Of a stretch of 64,000 bases of DNA, positions 26,663-37,527 are shown piece after piece. How positions within the stretch are numbered: position 1 is the first letter of the stretch; each line of letters begins with the position of its first letter. The stretch comes from Pseudotabrizicola formosa (GTDB lineage Bacteria; Pseudomonadota; Alphaproteobacteria; Rhodobacterales; Rhodobacteraceae), in assembly GCF_002900965.1 (NCBI RefSeq), contig NZ_PJOM01000001.1, forward strand, positions 124,001 to 188,000, in the 5' to 3' direction. A program made the translations under genes and the position numbers. A model generated the notes under the pieces. The model was given only the letters and a program-made list of their open reading frames with translations, was not told where the DNA came from and searched no databases.

Positions 26663-28411
26663 ATGGCCTTTTATCGCGCATCTCAGGGCGGCTTTGGCGC
26701 GGGTGGCTGGCGCACGCGCCTTGCTGTCTGGCGCGCGGCGCGTGGCCCTGTGGCGCAGGGCTTCACCTCATCGCCCGAACCCCGGTCGATCGGCCTGTTT
26801 GCCAAGGGGCGGCAGCTGGTGGCGGGCAATTTCCTGTTTGCGGGGCACCTGATCGAATCCCCGGGGGCGGGCCCATGGGACATTGCCCCGCCCGATGCCG
26901 ATTTCGCCGCCGAGCTTCACGGATTCGGCTGGCTGGATGATCTGGCGGCGCTTGGGGATGCCCAAGCCCGTCTGCGCGCCCAAAGCTGGACGCAAGACTG
27001 GATCACCCGGTTTGGCGCAGGTCGTGGTCCGGGCTGGACGCCCGACCTGACCGGGCGGCGGGTGATCCGCTGGAGTCACCACGCGCTTTTCCTGCTCAAC
27101 AGTGCAGACAGCGAGGCGACCGATGCCTATTACCGCGCGCTGACCACCCAGACCCGCTATCTGTCGCGCCACTGGTCCAGGGCCGCCCCCGGCCTGCCAC
27201 GGTTCGAGGCGCTGACCGGGCTGGTCTACGCCGGTCTGTCGCTGATCGGACTGGAGGCACTGGTTGCCCCCGCTGTCGCTGCCCTTGCCGCCGAGGCCCG
27301 GACCCAGGTGGATGAGGGCGGCGGTATTGCCACCCGCAACCCCGAAGAGCTGCTGGAAGTGTTCACCTTGCTGAACTGGGCCGCCCAAGCCCTGACCGAC
27401 GCCGGCCACACCGTTCCCAATGACCATCTTGACGCCATCGAGCGCATCGCCCCCACCCTGCGCACCCTGCGCCATGCCGACGGCGGGCTGGCCCGCTTTC
27501 ATGGCGGCGGCAAAGGTGCCGAAGGGCGGCTGGATCAGGCGCTGGCCACGGCGCGCATCCGCCCGCACAAGCCGCTGGGTCATGGCAGCGACCCGGCGAT
27601 GGGCTATGTGCGGATCTCTGCCGGGCGCACGTCAATGCTTGTCGATGCTGCCGCCCCGCCCGGCGGCTATGCCGGTGGATCGGCGCATGCCTCCACGCTG
27701 GCGCTGGAGGTGACCTCGGGCCGCCGCCCCTTGGTGGTCAATTGCGGTTCCGGCGTGCCCTTTGGCACCGAATGGCGGCGCGCAGGCCGGGCCACGCCAT
27801 CGCATTCCACGCTTGGCATCGACGGGGTCTCCTCCTCGCGCTTTGGCACCGGGACGGGCGAGGTGCTGGAAGAACGGGCCGCCATCCTGACCCTGCGCCA
27901 GCAGTCCAGCACCGACGGGTCGGCCTTCCATGCCGCCCATGATGGCTGGGCCCTGACCCATGGCCTGACCCATGCCCGCGATCTGGCCCTCTCTTCCGAT
28001 GGCCGCCACATCGCCGGGGCCGATACCCTGATTTCGCTCAACCCGCAGGGCAAGGCCCGGTTTGAACGGGTGCTGGCCGCCACCGGGGGGCAGGGCGTTG
28101 CCTTTTCCATCCGCTTTCACCTGCACCCCGACACTGATTCGACCCTCGACATGGGGGGGAACGCGGTGTCCGTTGCGCTCAAGTCGGGCGAAATCTGGGT
28201 GTTTCGCCATGACAACCGCGCCCGTCTGTCGCTGGAACCATCGGTTTATCTGGAACGGGGGCGGCTCAAACCCCGCGCGACCAAACAGATCGTGCTTTCG
28301 GCCGTTGCGGCCCAGATTGAAACCCGTATCGGCTGGACCTTGGCCAAAGCACAGGATACTCCGCTTGCCATCCGCGATCTGGACCGCGACGACACCCCGG
28401 TCCCCCTCTGA
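26663..28411 (+). CDS. Heparinase II/III family protein
   Basis: 582 aa. An alpha-helical toroid N-terminal half (WITRFGAGRGPGWTPDLTGRRVIRWSHHALFL) is followed by the beta-sandwich heparinase II/III-like domain from about residue 330: HASTLALEVTSGRRPLVVNCGSG, ATPSHSTLGIDG. In Rhodobacteraceae this gene precedes purH, as here (15-bp gap), and has no known substrate in this setting. There is no signal peptide, which is unusual for a polysaccharide lyase. ATG 26663 was chosen because the frame upstream is out of family. The name reflects the fold, not proven activity. Confidence 0.85.
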   Translation: MAFYRASQGGFGAGGWRTRLAVWRAARGPVAQGFTSSPEPRSIGLFAKGRQLVAGNFLFAGHLIESPGAGPWDIAPPDADFAAELHGFGWLDDLAALGDAQARLRAQSWTQDWITRFGAGRGPGWTPDLTGRRVIRWSHHALFLLNSADSEATDAYYRALTTQTRYLSRHWSRAAPGLPRFEALTGLVYAGLSLIGLEALVAPAVAALAAEARTQVDEGGGIATRNPEELLEVFTLLNWAAQALTDAGHTVPNDHLDAIERIAPTLRTLRHADGGLARFHGGGKGAEGRLDQALATARIRPHKPLGHGSDPAMGYVRISAGRTSMLVDAAAPPGGYAGGSAHASTLALEVTSGRRPLVVNCGSGVPFGTEWRRAGRATPSHSTLGIDGVSSSRFGTGTGEVLEERAAILTLRQQSSTDGSAFHAAHDGWALTHGLTHARDLALSSDGRHIAGADTLISLNPQGKARFERVLAATGGQGVAFSIRFHLHPDTDSTLDMGGNAVSVALKSGEIWVFRHDNRARLSLEPSVYLERGRLKPRATKQIVLSAVAAQIETRIGWTLAKAQDTPLAIRDLDRDDTPVPL

Positions 28412-28426
28412 CCAAAGGGCTGCCTC

Positions 28427-30016
28427 ATGACCAACCTCGTCCCCGTCGGCCGCGCGCTGATTTCCGTTTCCGACAAATCCGGCCTGCTTGATCTGGCCCG
28501 CGCGCTGCACGCCATGGGGGTAGAGCTGATTTCGACGGGCGGCACCTCTGGCATGCTGCGCACCGCCGGACTGCCGGTGCGCGATGTGGCCGAGGTGACA
28601 GGCTTTCCGGAAATGATGGATGGGCGGGTCAAAACCCTGCACCCGGCGGTGCATGGCGGGTTGCTGGCCCTGCGCGATGATGATGAACATCTGGTCGCGA
28701 TGGCCGCGCATGGGATCGAGCCGATCGACCTGTTGATCGTGAACCTCTATCCGTTCGAGGAAACCGTGGCCAAAGGTGCCGATCACGCCACATGTATCGA
28801 GAATATCGATATCGGCGGCCCCGCCATGATCCGCGCGGCGGCCAAGAACCACAGGTTCGTTGCCGTTGTCACCGATCCTGCCGATTACAGCCCGCTGCTG
28901 GACCAGATGAAGGCGCAGGATGGCGCGACCAACCTTGCCTTCCGGCAAAAGCTGGCCCTTTCGGCCTATGCCAAGACGGCGGCCTATGACACCGCTGTCA
29001 GCACCTGGCTGGCGGGTGAGATCACAGAAAAGGCCCCGCGCAACCGGTCCTTTGCGGGTAAGCTGGCGCAGACCCTGCGCTATGGCGAAAATCCGCATCA
29101 GTCGGCGGCGTTCTACACCGATGGGTCAAAGCGCGAAGGTGTGGCCACGGCGCGTCAGTGGCAGGGCAAGGACCTGTCGTACAACAACATCAACGACACC
29201 GATGCCGCCTTTGAACTGGTCGCCGAATTTGCCGCCGATCAGGGCCCGGCTTGCGCGATCATCAAACATGCCAATCCCTGCGGCGTGGGCCGTGCCAGCA
29301 GCCTGAAGGACGCCTATATCCGCGCCTATCACTGCGACCAGACCTCAGCCTTCGGCGGCATTGTGGCGCTGAACCAGCCGCTGGATGCCGAAACGGCCGA
29401 AGAGATCGTCAAGATCTTTACCGAAGTCGTCATCGCGCCGGGGGCGAGCGATGAGGCGAAGGCGATCTTTGCCACCAAGAAGAACCTGCGCCTGTTGACC
29501 ACATCCGGCCTGCCCGATCCGCGCGCGGGCGGCCTTGCGTTCAAACAGGTCTCGGGTGGTCTGCTGGTACAAGACCGCGACAACGGCTTCCTGACCCATG
29601 CCGACCTGAAGGTGGTAACGAAACGTGCGCCCACGCAGGCCGAACTGGCCGATCTGCTGTTCGCGTGGAAGGTTGCCAAGCACGTCAAATCCAACGCCAT
29701 CGTCTACGTCAAGGACGGCGCGACCGTCGGCGTCGGTGCCGGGCAGATGAGCCGCGTGGACAGCACCCGTATCGCCGCCCGCAAGGCGCAGGATATGGCC
29801 GATGCGCTGGGCCTGACGCAGCCGCTGACCATTGGCTCTGCCGTGGCGTCGGATGCCTTCTTCCCTTTCCCTGACGGCTTGCTGACCGTGGCCGAGGCCG
29901 GGGCGACGGCGGTGATCCAACCCGGCGGCAGCATGAATGACGCTCAGGTGATTGCCGCGGCGGATGACGCCGGGCTGGCCATGGTCTTCACCGGCATGCG
30001 CCATTTCCGGCACTGA
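28427..30016 (+). CDS. purH: Bifunctional AICAR formyltransferase / IMP cyclohydrolase
   Basis: 529 aa, full length. The N-terminal IMP cyclohydrolase (MGS-like) has [57 protein letters not shown]. The C-terminal transformylase has [25 protein letters not shown] (catalytic Lys-His), [14 protein letters not shown] and [10 protein letters not shown]. It catalyses the last two steps of IMP synthesis in the cytoplasm. Confidence 0.97.
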   Translation: MTNLVPVGRALISVSDKSGLLDLARALHAMGVELISTGGTSGMLRTAGLPVRDVAEVTGFPEMMDGRVKTLHPAVHGGLLALRDDDEHLVAMAAHGIEPIDLLIVNLYPFEETVAKGADHATCIENIDIGGPAMIRAAAKNHRFVAVVTDPADYSPLLDQMKAQDGATNLAFRQKLALSAYAKTAAYDTAVSTWLAGEITEKAPRNRSFAGKLAQTLRYGENPHQSAAFYTDGSKREGVATARQWQGKDLSYNNINDTDAAFELVAEFAADQGPACAIIKHANPCGVGRASSLKDAYIRAYHCDQTSAFGGIVALNQPLDAETAEEIVKIFTEVVIAPGASDEAKAIFATKKNLRLLTTSGLPDPRAGGLAFKQVSGGLLVQDRDNGFLTHADLKVVTKRAPTQAELADLLFAWKVAKHVKSNAIVYVKDGATVGVGAGQMSRVDSTRIAARKAQDMADALGLTQPLTIGSAVASDAFFPFPDGLLTVAEAGATAVIQPGGSMNDAQVIAAADDAGLAMVFTGMRHFRH

Positions 30017-30021
30017 CAGCC

Positions 30022-30522
30022 ATGCGCATCGCCACGATCACCGCCATCGCGACCTTTGCCATCGACCAGATCACCAAGCTGGCCGTGGTCCACGGCCTGA
30101 ACCTGATCGAACGTGGCGTGATCGAGGTGGCCCCTCCCTATCTTGTGTTCCGCATGGCGTGGAATCGGGGCATAAACTTTGGCCTCCTGGCCAATGATGC
30201 CGATCTGGTGCGCTGGGGTCTGATCGTGGTGTCGCTGGCAATTTCGGCCTGGGTCTGGCTTTGGGTCCGGCGGGAAGATCCGGGTCGCTGGACCCAGATC
30301 TCTGCCGGTCTGCTGGTGGGGGGGGCGCTGGGCAATGTGATTGACCGGATCGTTTATGGCGCGGTGGCCGACTTCCTCAACATGTCCTGCTGCGGCTTTG
30401 AAAATCCCTATGCGTTCAATGTCGCCGATATCGCCATCTTTGCCGGTGCTGCGGGTCTGGTGCTGTTCAGCGGCGGCGACAAGGACAAACCAGTGCGCAA
30501 GCCGCGCCGAAAGACCCCGTGA
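30022..30522 (+). CDS. lspA: Lipoprotein signal peptidase II
   Basis: 166 aa inner-membrane aspartyl protease that cleaves prolipoproteins. There are four hydrophobic helices. The two catalytic aspartates are in GNVIDRIVYGAVADF and PYAFNVADIAIFAGA. It follows purH by five bases and precedes a lipoprotein gene. Confidence 0.94.
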   Translation: MRIATITAIATFAIDQITKLAVVHGLNLIERGVIEVAPPYLVFRMAWNRGINFGLLANDADLVRWGLIVVSLAISAWVWLWVRREDPGRWTQISAGLLVGGALGNVIDRIVYGAVADFLNMSCCGFENPYAFNVADIAIFAGAAGLVLFSGGDKDKPVRKPRRKTP

Positions 30523-30575
30523 CGCGGCGCAATGATTGCGTTAAGACAGAGATGTTGAACCTGGTGGAGGCGATG

Positions 30576-31091
30576 ATGCAGACAGGACGGATACTCCTCG
30601 CACTGACATGCGCGGCTGTTCTGGCTGGCTGTGCCGGTGACAAGACGCCTCAGCTGATGAACATCCGCTCTTCAAGCGCCGGGCCCGATGAATTCGGCAT
30701 TCTGCCGCCGAAGCCGCTGGAAATGCCGACCGATCTGGCACAATTGCCCGAACCCACCCTTGGTGGCACCAACCGGAGCGATCCTACGCCAGAGGCGGAT
30801 GCAATCGTGGCGCTTGGGGGGCGTCCGGGGGCCGGAGCCGGGCTGGATGCCGGGCTGGTCAACCACGTCTCACGCTATGGCGTGGCACCTGGCATCCGGC
30901 AGACCGTTGCCGCCGAAGATCTGGAGTGGCGGCGCGACAACAATGGCCGCATTCTTGAGCGTCTGTTCAATGTGAACGTCTATTACCGCGCCTATGAGGA
31001 TCAGCAGCTGGACCAGCATGCCGAACTCTGGCGCTGGCGGCAGCGCGGGGCCCGCACCCCATCGGCCCCACCGCCGCAAGACGGCGAGTGA
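30576..31091 (+). CDS. DUF3035 lipoprotein
   Basis: 171 aa. Short signal peptide with lipobox LAGC, then the family's PDEFGILPPKPLEMPTDLAQLPEPTLGGTNRSDPTPEADA. Two ATGs are adjacent (30573, 30576); GGTGGAGG fits the second better. The N-terminal extension in frame back to 30519 has no start signal. The function is unknown. It sits between lspA and two M16 genes, a conserved order in Rhodobacterales. Confidence 0.9.
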   Translation: MQTGRILLALTCAAVLAGCAGDKTPQLMNIRSSSAGPDEFGILPPKPLEMPTDLAQLPEPTLGGTNRSDPTPEADAIVALGGRPGAGAGLDAGLVNHVSRYGVAPGIRQTVAAEDLEWRRDNNGRILERLFNVNVYYRAYEDQQLDQHAELWRWRQRGARTPSAPPPQDGE

Positions 31092-31201
31092 TCATTCGGG
31101 CGCGGTTGCCACAGGCGCGCGGTCACATTGCCGTAGGCAGGGGTTGCGCCACGCGCCGTACGGCGTAGCTTTCCCGCACAACGATCAAGGATGAACCGGC
31201 A

Positions 31202-32530
31202 ATGCTGCGCTGCACACTTGCGCTTTTCCTGATGGCCGCCCCGGCGCTTGCGGAAGAGGTCACAACCTTCGCACTCGACAATGGGTTGGAGGTGGTGGTG
31301 ATCGAAGATCACCGCGCCCCCGTGGTGACGCAGATGGTCTGGTACCGCACCGGCGCGGCGGATGAGGCCCCGGGCAAATCCGGCATCGCGCATTTTCTGG
31401 AACACCTGATGTTCAAGGGCACCGACACGCTGGCCCCCGGCGAATTTTCCGCGACCGTCGAGGCGCAGGGCGGTGATGACAACGCCTTTACCAGCTGGGA
31501 TTACACCGCCTATTTCCAACGGGTGGCCGCTGACCGGCTGGATCTGATGATGCAGCTTGAATCCGACCGGATGCGCAATCTGAACATCCTCGAAGACGAC
31601 ATCATCACCGAACGCGCGGTCCTCATCGAAGAGCGCAAGCAACGCACCGACAGCAGCCCCGCCGCCTTGTTGCAGGAACAGATGCGCGCGGCGCAGTTCC
31701 TGAACCACCCCTACCGCATTCCGATCATCGGCTGGCTGCACGAGATGGAAGCGCTCGACCGCGAAGATGCGCTGGACCATTACAAACGCTTTTACGCGCC
31801 CAATAACGCCATTCTGGTGGTTGCCGGCGATGTGACCCCCGATGCCGTGCGGGCGATGGCCGAAACCCATTACGGCCCGCTTGCGCCCTCCGATGCCATC
31901 ACCGACCGTCTCCGCCCCGCAGAGCCGCCGCAGATTGCCGAACGTCGCATCACGTTGACCGATCCGCGTGTCTCGGAACCCTATGTGCTGCGCACCTACC
32001 TTGCACCAGAGCGCGACCCCGGCGATCAGGAGCAGGCTGCGGCATTGACCCTGCTGGCAGAACTGCTTGGCGGGTCGGGCCAGACCTCGCTTTTTGCCCA
32101 AGGGTTGCAGTTCGGGGCCGATCCGGTGGCGGTATATGCCTCGGCCTATTACAGCGGCACGGCGGTGGATGATGGCACCTTTGGCCTTGTCGTCGTGCCG
32201 ATGCCGGGGGTTGATCTGGCCACGGCAGAGGCGGCGATGGATGACATCATCGCAGACTTCATCGAAACCGGCCCCGACGCTGACGATCTGGCCCGTATCA
32301 AGACCCAGATCCGCGCCAGTGAGATTTATGCCCGCGACAATGTCGATGGCCTTGCCCGCCGCTATGGCGAGGCGCTGGCCGTGGGGCTGAGCGTGCAGGA
32401 CGTGCAGGACTGGCCTGCCGTGCTGGAGGCCGTGACCGCCGAACAGATTGTCGAAGCCGCGCGGCAGGTGCTCAACCGTGACCGCGCCGTGACCGGATGG
32501 CTGATGCCCGAAGCGGAGGCTGCAGAATGA
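31202..32530 (+). CDS. M16 family zinc metallopeptidase (catalytic member)
   Basis: 442 aa. Signal peptide MLRCTLALFLMAAPALA, so periplasmic. The inverted zinc motif HFLEHLMFKG (H-x-x-E-H) is at about residue 67, with the distal zinc glutamate in ITERAVLIEERKQR. The C-terminal M16 repeat contains PYVLRTYLAPERDPGD and LLAELLGGSGQTSLF. It overlaps the next, non-catalytic M16 gene by four bases, suggesting a heterodimer. Confidence 0.93.
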   Translation: MLRCTLALFLMAAPALAEEVTTFALDNGLEVVVIEDHRAPVVTQMVWYRTGAADEAPGKSGIAHFLEHLMFKGTDTLAPGEFSATVEAQGGDDNAFTSWDYTAYFQRVAADRLDLMMQLESDRMRNLNILEDDIITERAVLIEERKQRTDSSPAALLQEQMRAAQFLNHPYRIPIIGWLHEMEALDREDALDHYKRFYAPNNAILVVAGDVTPDAVRAMAETHYGPLAPSDAITDRLRPAEPPQIAERRITLTDPRVSEPYVLRTYLAPERDPGDQEQAAALTLLAELLGGSGQTSLFAQGLQFGADPVAVYASAYYSGTAVDDGTFGLVVVPMPGVDLATAEAAMDDIIADFIETGPDADDLARIKTQIRASEIYARDNVDGLARRYGEALAVGLSVQDVQDWPAVLEAVTAEQIVEAARQVLNRDRAVTGWLMPEAEAAE

Positions 32531-33837
32531 AAATCCTCAAGCTCGCCACCCTGCTGATCGCTTTTGCCCTGCCCGCGCAGGCCGAAATCGACATCCAGAC
32601 CGTCACCTCGCCCGGCGGCATCACCGCCTGGCTGGTGACCGAACCGGATATCCCCTTCACCGCGCTGGAAATCCGGTTTCGCGGCGGCACCTCGCTGGAT
32701 GCTCCGGGCAAGCGCGGCGCGGTCAACCTGATGGCCGCGCTGATCGAGGAAGGCACCGGCGATCTCGATTCCGTCGGCTTTGCCCGCGCCCGCGATTCCC
32801 TTGCCGCCAGCTACAGCTTTTCCGCCGATCAGGATTCGGTCAGCGTCTCGGCCCGCTTTCTGAGCGAAAACCGCGATCAGGCGATAGATCTTCTGCGTCG
32901 CGCCCTGACAGAGCCAAGCTTTGATCCGGCGGCCATAGACCGCGTGCGCGGTCAGGTGCTGGCCGGGCTGCGGCAGGATGCCAAAGACCCAGGCACGCTG
33001 GCAAGCCAGCGCCTGCGCGCGATGGCCTATGGCGACCACCCCTATGCCACCACCGGGGATGGCACCATCGAGTCCGTGTCTGACCTGACCCGCGAGGACA
33101 TGGTCGCCGCACATCAGGCCAGCATCGCGCGCGACCGCATCTATGTCGCGGCTGCGGGGGATATCACCGCCGAAGACCTCGGCCCCCTGCTCGACACACT
33201 TTTGGGCGGCCTGCCCGCCAGCGGTGCTCCATTGCCGCCCCGCGCACCGATGGCTCTGACCGGGGGCATCACTGTCCAAGAGTTCCCCGGCCCGCAAGCC
33301 ACGGTGCTGTTCGCGCATGAAGGCATCAAGCGCGACGATCCTGACTTCTTCGCCGCCTCGATCCTGAATGAAATCCTCGGCGGTGGGCGGTTTTCGGCCC
33401 GGCTGATGACAGAGGTGCGCGACAGGCGCGGGCTGACCTATGGCATCGGCAGCTATCTGATCGGCTATGATCAGGCCGAATTGCTGATGGGTCAGTTTTC
33501 CTCGGCCAATGCCACCGTGGGCCAGGCGATAGAGGTGATCCGCGACGAGTGGCGCAAGATCGCGACCGAAGGCGTTTCAGAGGCAGAGCTGGAGCAGACC
33601 AAGACCTACCTGACCGGCAATTACCCGCTGCGGTTTGACGGCAATGGCCCGATTGCCAGCATGCTGGTGGGCATGCAGATGATCGGGCTGGACCCGGACT
33701 ATCCGTTGACGCGCAACGCCAAGGTCGAGGCGGTGACGATGGCAGACGTCAAACGTGTCGCCGCAACCTTGTTCCGCGAGGCCGATCTGCGCTTTGTGGT
33801 GGTGGGCCAGCCCGAAGGGGTCACGGCGACCGACTGA
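32527..33837 (+). CDS. M16 family protein lacking the zinc motif (probable partner subunit)
   Basis: 436 aa. Signal peptide [19 protein letters not shown]. At the place of H-x-x-E-H it reads [15 protein letters not shown], so zinc and catalysis are lost. The C-terminal half keeps the substrate-binding Arg/Tyr pair ([16 protein letters not shown]) and a glycine-rich loop ([15 protein letters not shown]). This division of labour, one member with zinc and one with the R/Y motif, is typical of heterodimeric M16B peptidases. ATG/TGA overlap with the upstream gene. Confidence 0.92.
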   Translation: MKILKLATLLIAFALPAQAEIDIQTVTSPGGITAWLVTEPDIPFTALEIRFRGGTSLDAPGKRGAVNLMAALIEEGTGDLDSVGFARARDSLAASYSFSADQDSVSVSARFLSENRDQAIDLLRRALTEPSFDPAAIDRVRGQVLAGLRQDAKDPGTLASQRLRAMAYGDHPYATTGDGTIESVSDLTREDMVAAHQASIARDRIYVAAAGDITAEDLGPLLDTLLGGLPASGAPLPPRAPMALTGGITVQEFPGPQATVLFAHEGIKRDDPDFFAASILNEILGGGRFSARLMTEVRDRRGLTYGIGSYLIGYDQAELLMGQFSSANATVGQAIEVIRDEWRKIATEGVSEAELEQTKTYLTGNYPLRFDGNGPIASMLVGMQMIGLDPDYPLTRNAKVEAVTMADVKRVAATLFREADLRFVVVGQPEGVTATD

Positions 33838-33898
33838 CAAAGGCGCGCGCGGTCCGAATCTATGGCCCTTCGGCACCAGCAGTGCTAGACTTGGGGGT

Positions 33899-35725
33899 AT
33901 GAACATGGCCTCCCCCAACATATCCACAGACCGCCCGGTCATCCGGCCGCTGGATGAAGCCGCGATCAACCGCATCGCGGCGGGGGAAGTGGTGGAACGT
34001 CCGGCATCCGCCGTCAAGGAACTGGTCGAAAACGCGCTCGATGCCGGGGCGACGCGGATTGCGGTGGTCTTCGCGGATGGCGGCAAAACGCTGATCCGGG
34101 TGACCGATGATGGCTGTGGCATGACGGGTGCCGATCTGCCGCTGGCGATTGCCCGCCATGCCACGTCAAAGATAGACGGCACCGATCTGCTGAACATCCA
34201 CAGCTTCGGGTTCCGGGGCGAGGCTTTGGCCTCGCTGGGCTCTGTGGGGCGCCTGACGCTGACCTCCCGCGCGCAGGGCCATGAGGCCGCGCAGATCAGC
34301 GTGGCCGGGGGGCGTATCGGTGATGTGCGCCCGGCAGCACTGACCCGGGGCACGGTCGTGGAACTGCGCGATCTGTTCTATGCCACCCCGGCACGGCTGA
34401 AATTCCTGCGCAGTGACAGGGCCGAGGCGCAGGCGATTGCCGAGGTGATCCGCCGTCTGGCCATGGCCGAACCGCATGTCGGTTTCACCCTGACCGAAAC
34501 CTCAGACGGCGATCAGCGGGTGATCTTTCGCGCCGATCCGGAATCGGGCGATTTCTTTGATGCGCTGCAGGGTCGACTGACCAGGATTCTGGGCGCGGAT
34601 TTCACCGGCAACGCCTTGCGCATCGACATTCGGCGCGACGGGCTGCACCTGACCGGCTATGCCGCCCTGCCAACCTATTCGCGGGGATCGGGGGCGCAGC
34701 AATTTGTCTTCGTCAACGGTCGCCCGGTGCTGGACAAGCTGCTGCTGGGTGCCTTGCGGGTCGCCTATTTCGACTTTCTGTCGCGCGACCGTCACCCGGC
34801 AGCGGTGCTCAATCTGTCCTGTGACCCCGAACGGGTCGATGTGAACGTACACCCCGCCAAGGCCGAAGTCCGCTTTCGGGAACCCGATGCCGCGCGCAGC
34901 CTGATCATCACCGGGCTGCGCAGCGCGTTGTCCGGGGCCGGCCATCGTGCCTCCACGACTGTGGCAAATGAAACCCTTTCCGCGATGCGCCCCGAACCGC
35001 GCGTTTATCAGATGGACCGCCCGTCGCAGGCGAGCTTTGCGCGTGCCTTTGCGTTTCAGGCCCCTGCGCCAGACGGATTTGCCGAAGCGCCGACCGCCCG
35101 CTTTGATGCGCCACACACCACAAGCGACGCGGCACCCGCGAGCGATCACCCGCTCGGGGCTGCCCGCGCACAGGTGCATGAAAACTACATCATCGCCCAG
35201 ACCTCGACCGGCATCGTCATCGTCGACCAGCACGCCGCGCATGAGCGGCTTGTCTATGAGGGCCTGAAACGCCAGATGGCCGAAACCGGCATCACCGCTC
35301 AGGCCTTGCTGATCCCGGAGATAGTGGAACTGTCGCCCACCGACGCCACCCGCATCCTCGACGCCGCCCCGACGTTGGCCGAAATCGGCCTGACCGTTGA
35401 ACCCTTCGGCGGCAGCGCCGTCGCGGTGCGCGAAACCCCGGCCATTCTGGGGGCGGTCAACGCCGCTGCCCTGATCCGCGATGTGCTGGATGAATTGGCC
35501 GACACCGGCCACAGCACCAATCTGCGCGCGAAAATCGACGCTGTGCTGTCGCGCATGGCCTGCCATGGGTCGATCCGTTCGGGGCGCCAGATGCGCCCGG
35601 AAGAGATGAACGCGCTGCTGCGCGAGATGGAGGCGACACCGCATTCCGGCCAGTGCAATCATGGCCGCCCGACCTATGTCGAGTTGAAACTCCACGATAT
35701 TGAACGGTTGTTCGGACGCAGATGA
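33899..35725 (+). CDS. mutL: DNA mismatch repair protein MutL (endonuclease type)
   Basis: 608 aa. The N-terminal GHKL ATPase has [39 protein letters not shown] and [12 protein letters not shown] variable linker lies at about residues 340-415. The C-terminal dimerisation domain carries [12 protein letters not shown], the DQHA(x)2E(x)4E endonuclease motif, plus [12 protein letters not shown] and QCNHGRP, a variant of the CPHGRP zinc motif. So this MutL should nick DNA itself, as expected where MutH is absent. ATG 33899 or 33905 are both possible. It overlaps rmuC (ATGA). Confidence 0.95.
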   Translation: MNMASPNISTDRPVIRPLDEAAINRIAAGEVVERPASAVKELVENALDAGATRIAVVFADGGKTLIRVTDDGCGMTGADLPLAIARHATSKIDGTDLLNIHSFGFRGEALASLGSVGRLTLTSRAQGHEAAQISVAGGRIGDVRPAALTRGTVVELRDLFYATPARLKFLRSDRAEAQAIAEVIRRLAMAEPHVGFTLTETSDGDQRVIFRADPESGDFFDALQGRLTRILGADFTGNALRIDIRRDGLHLTGYAALPTYSRGSGAQQFVFVNGRPVLDKLLLGALRVAYFDFLSRDRHPAAVLNLSCDPERVDVNVHPAKAEVRFREPDAARSLIITGLRSALSGAGHRASTTVANETLSAMRPEPRVYQMDRPSQASFARAFAFQAPAPDGFAEAPTARFDAPHTTSDAAPASDHPLGAARAQVHENYIIAQTSTGIVIVDQHAAHERLVYEGLKRQMAETGITAQALLIPEIVELSPTDATRILDAAPTLAEIGLTVEPFGGSAVAVRETPAILGAVNAAALIRDVLDELADTGHSTNLRAKIDAVLSRMACHGSIRSGRQMRPEEMNALLREMEATPHSGQCNHGRPTYVELKLHDIERLFGRR

Positions 35726-36882
35726 TCACCCTTTTCGGCCAGAGCTTTCAGTGGACCGACCCCGAGGTGCTGATCCTTGGCGGTGCTGCACTTACCCTGT
35801 TGATTTTCCTCGCGCTGATCCTGCGCGCTGCCGGCCGCTCGGCCACCATGGCCGCCCCGTTGATGCGGGAAATGGGCTGGCTGAGCCAACGCGTGCAGCA
35901 GCTGGGCGACGGGCAGGAACGGCTGGCGGGGGGGCTGCACCATGTGTCAGAGGCACAGGCCGTGTCGCAGACCGCCATGCTGCAGGTGATGGAACAGCGG
36001 CTTGCCGAAGTGTCCCGCCAGATGGGAGAAAGCCTGCACGGCACCTCCACCCGCACCGCGCGGTCCTTGGGCGAATTGCAGCAGCGGCTGGAAACCATAG
36101 ACAAGGCGCAGGCCAATATCGAAAAGCTGTCGGGCAATGTGCTGTCCTTGCAGGATATCCTGTCCAACAAGCAGACCCGGGGCGCGTTCGGGGAAATTCA
36201 GCTGCATGACATCGTGCAAAAGGCGCTGCCCAAAGACGCCTATACCATGCAGGCCACCCTGTCGAACAACCGCCGTGCCGATTGCCTGATCCATCTGCCC
36301 AATCCGCCCGGGCCGATTGTCATTGATGCGAAATTCCCGCTCGAGGCCTATGAGGCGATCCGCCGTGCCGAAACCCCCCGTCAGGCGCAGGAGGCCGCGA
36401 CCCTGATGCGTGGCGCGGTGCGCCAGCACATCAAGGCAATTGCCGAGCGCTACATTGTCGAGGGGGAAACAGCAGATGGCGCGCTGATGTTTCTGCCGTC
36501 CGAGGCGGTCTATGCCGAACTGCATTCCAACTTCCCGGAAATCGTGCGCGAAGGCTTTGCGGTCAAGGTCTGGATCGTCTCTCCAACCACCTGCATGGCA
36601 ACGCTGAACACCATGCGCGCGGTGCTGAAAGATGCGCGCATGCGCGAACAGGCCGGCGCGATCCGCAAGGAACTGGCGCTGCTTTACGCCGATGTGGACC
36701 GGCTGGGCAATCGCGTGGAAAACCTTGACCGGCACTTTACACAGGCCGCCAAGGATATCGAAGAGATCAAGATCAGCTCGGACAAGGCCACTAAACGCGC
36801 CCGTCGTCTGGACAATTTCGACTTCGAAGAAATCGCGACGGCCCCGCCGACCCCGGTCATCGCGCCGCCTGCGGCGGAATGA
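35722..36882 (+). CDS. rmuC: DNA recombination protein RmuC
   Basis: 386 aa. One N-terminal membrane helix ([23 protein letters not shown]), a long coiled-coil stretch (about residues 55-145, [37 protein letters not shown]), then the RmuC nuclease-like domain: [51 protein letters not shown]. RmuC limits inversions at repeats in E. coli. Translationally coupled to mutL and convergent with chrR, ending one base before it. Confidence 0.94.
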   Translation: MITLFGQSFQWTDPEVLILGGAALTLLIFLALILRAAGRSATMAAPLMREMGWLSQRVQQLGDGQERLAGGLHHVSEAQAVSQTAMLQVMEQRLAEVSRQMGESLHGTSTRTARSLGELQQRLETIDKAQANIEKLSGNVLSLQDILSNKQTRGAFGEIQLHDIVQKALPKDAYTMQATLSNNRRADCLIHLPNPPGPIVIDAKFPLEAYEAIRRAETPRQAQEAATLMRGAVRQHIKAIAERYIVEGETADGALMFLPSEAVYAELHSNFPEIVREGFAVKVWIVSPTTCMATLNTMRAVLKDARMREQAGAIRKELALLYADVDRLGNRVENLDRHFTQAAKDIEEIKISSDKATKRARRLDNFDFEEIATAPPTPVIAPPAAE

Positions 36883-37527
36883 TCAGATCCGGAAAAAGGG
36901 CTGTGCCAGGCGCGGCAACAGCGCGTTGAACTTCAGTGACCCTTGGGTTGCCGCCAGGCAGATACAGGCCTCGCCTGCTTCGGCCACGGGCGTATGCTCC
37001 ACCGATGAATCGGCAATCTCGATGTCACCCCGTGCAAACCTGTCCGCCTCATCGCGGAAGGCGCCCTGCAGCACAAGCGTCAGTTCCATGCCGCGATGGC
37101 CGTGGTCGGGCATCGCGGCCCCGGCGGGAATATACAGCAGACGCGCCGAGGCACCCTTGTCGCCGATCCGCAGGATCGACTGGCGCACCCCCATGCCGAG
37201 CGACCGCCACTTCACCGAACTCAGCCCGCCACCGACATAATCCAGAACCGGCGCTGGCAACACGGCATCACTGTGGCGCCGTTCCGGCACCACGGCCTGT
37301 GGCAGCATCTCGATGCGCGACAGGCATGCCTCCAGACTGCCTGCCGACATCTCACAGGTGCTGTCTTCGATCACCGCCCCGCCCAAGGCATCAAAAGCCA
37401 TCGACCGGGCCCGGCATTCATCGCAGATCGACAGATGCGAAGCGATCACCAGATTGAACGCCTCGGGCAATTCGGCTGCCGCATAAGCCATCAGCAGTTC
37501 ATCCGACAGGTGGTGTTTGATCGTCAT
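36883..37527 (-). CDS. chrR: Zinc anti-sigma factor ChrR
   Basis: 214 aa. The N-terminal anti-sigma domain has the zinc ligands His5/6, His31, Cys35 and Cys38 (HLSICDEC), as in R. sphaeroides ChrR. The C-terminal cupin lid has His142, His144 and Glu148 (PDHGHRGMELT) and His178 (SSVEHTP), each one residue off the R. sphaeroides numbering. ChrR holds RpoE until singlet oxygen triggers release and degradation; the cupin domain is needed for that response. The ATG overlaps the rpoE stop (ATGA), keeping the pair co-expressed. Confidence 0.94.
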   Translation of the reverse strand: MTIKHHLSDELLMAYAAAELPEAFNLVIASHLSICDECRARSMAFDALGGAVIEDSTCEMSAGSLEACLSRIEMLPQAVVPERRHSDAVLPAPVLDYVGGGLSSVKWRSLGMGVRQSILRIGDKGASARLLYIPAGAAMPDHGHRGMELTLVLQGAFRDEADRFARGDIEIADSSVEHTPVAEAGEACICLAATQGSLKFNALLPRLAQPFFRI

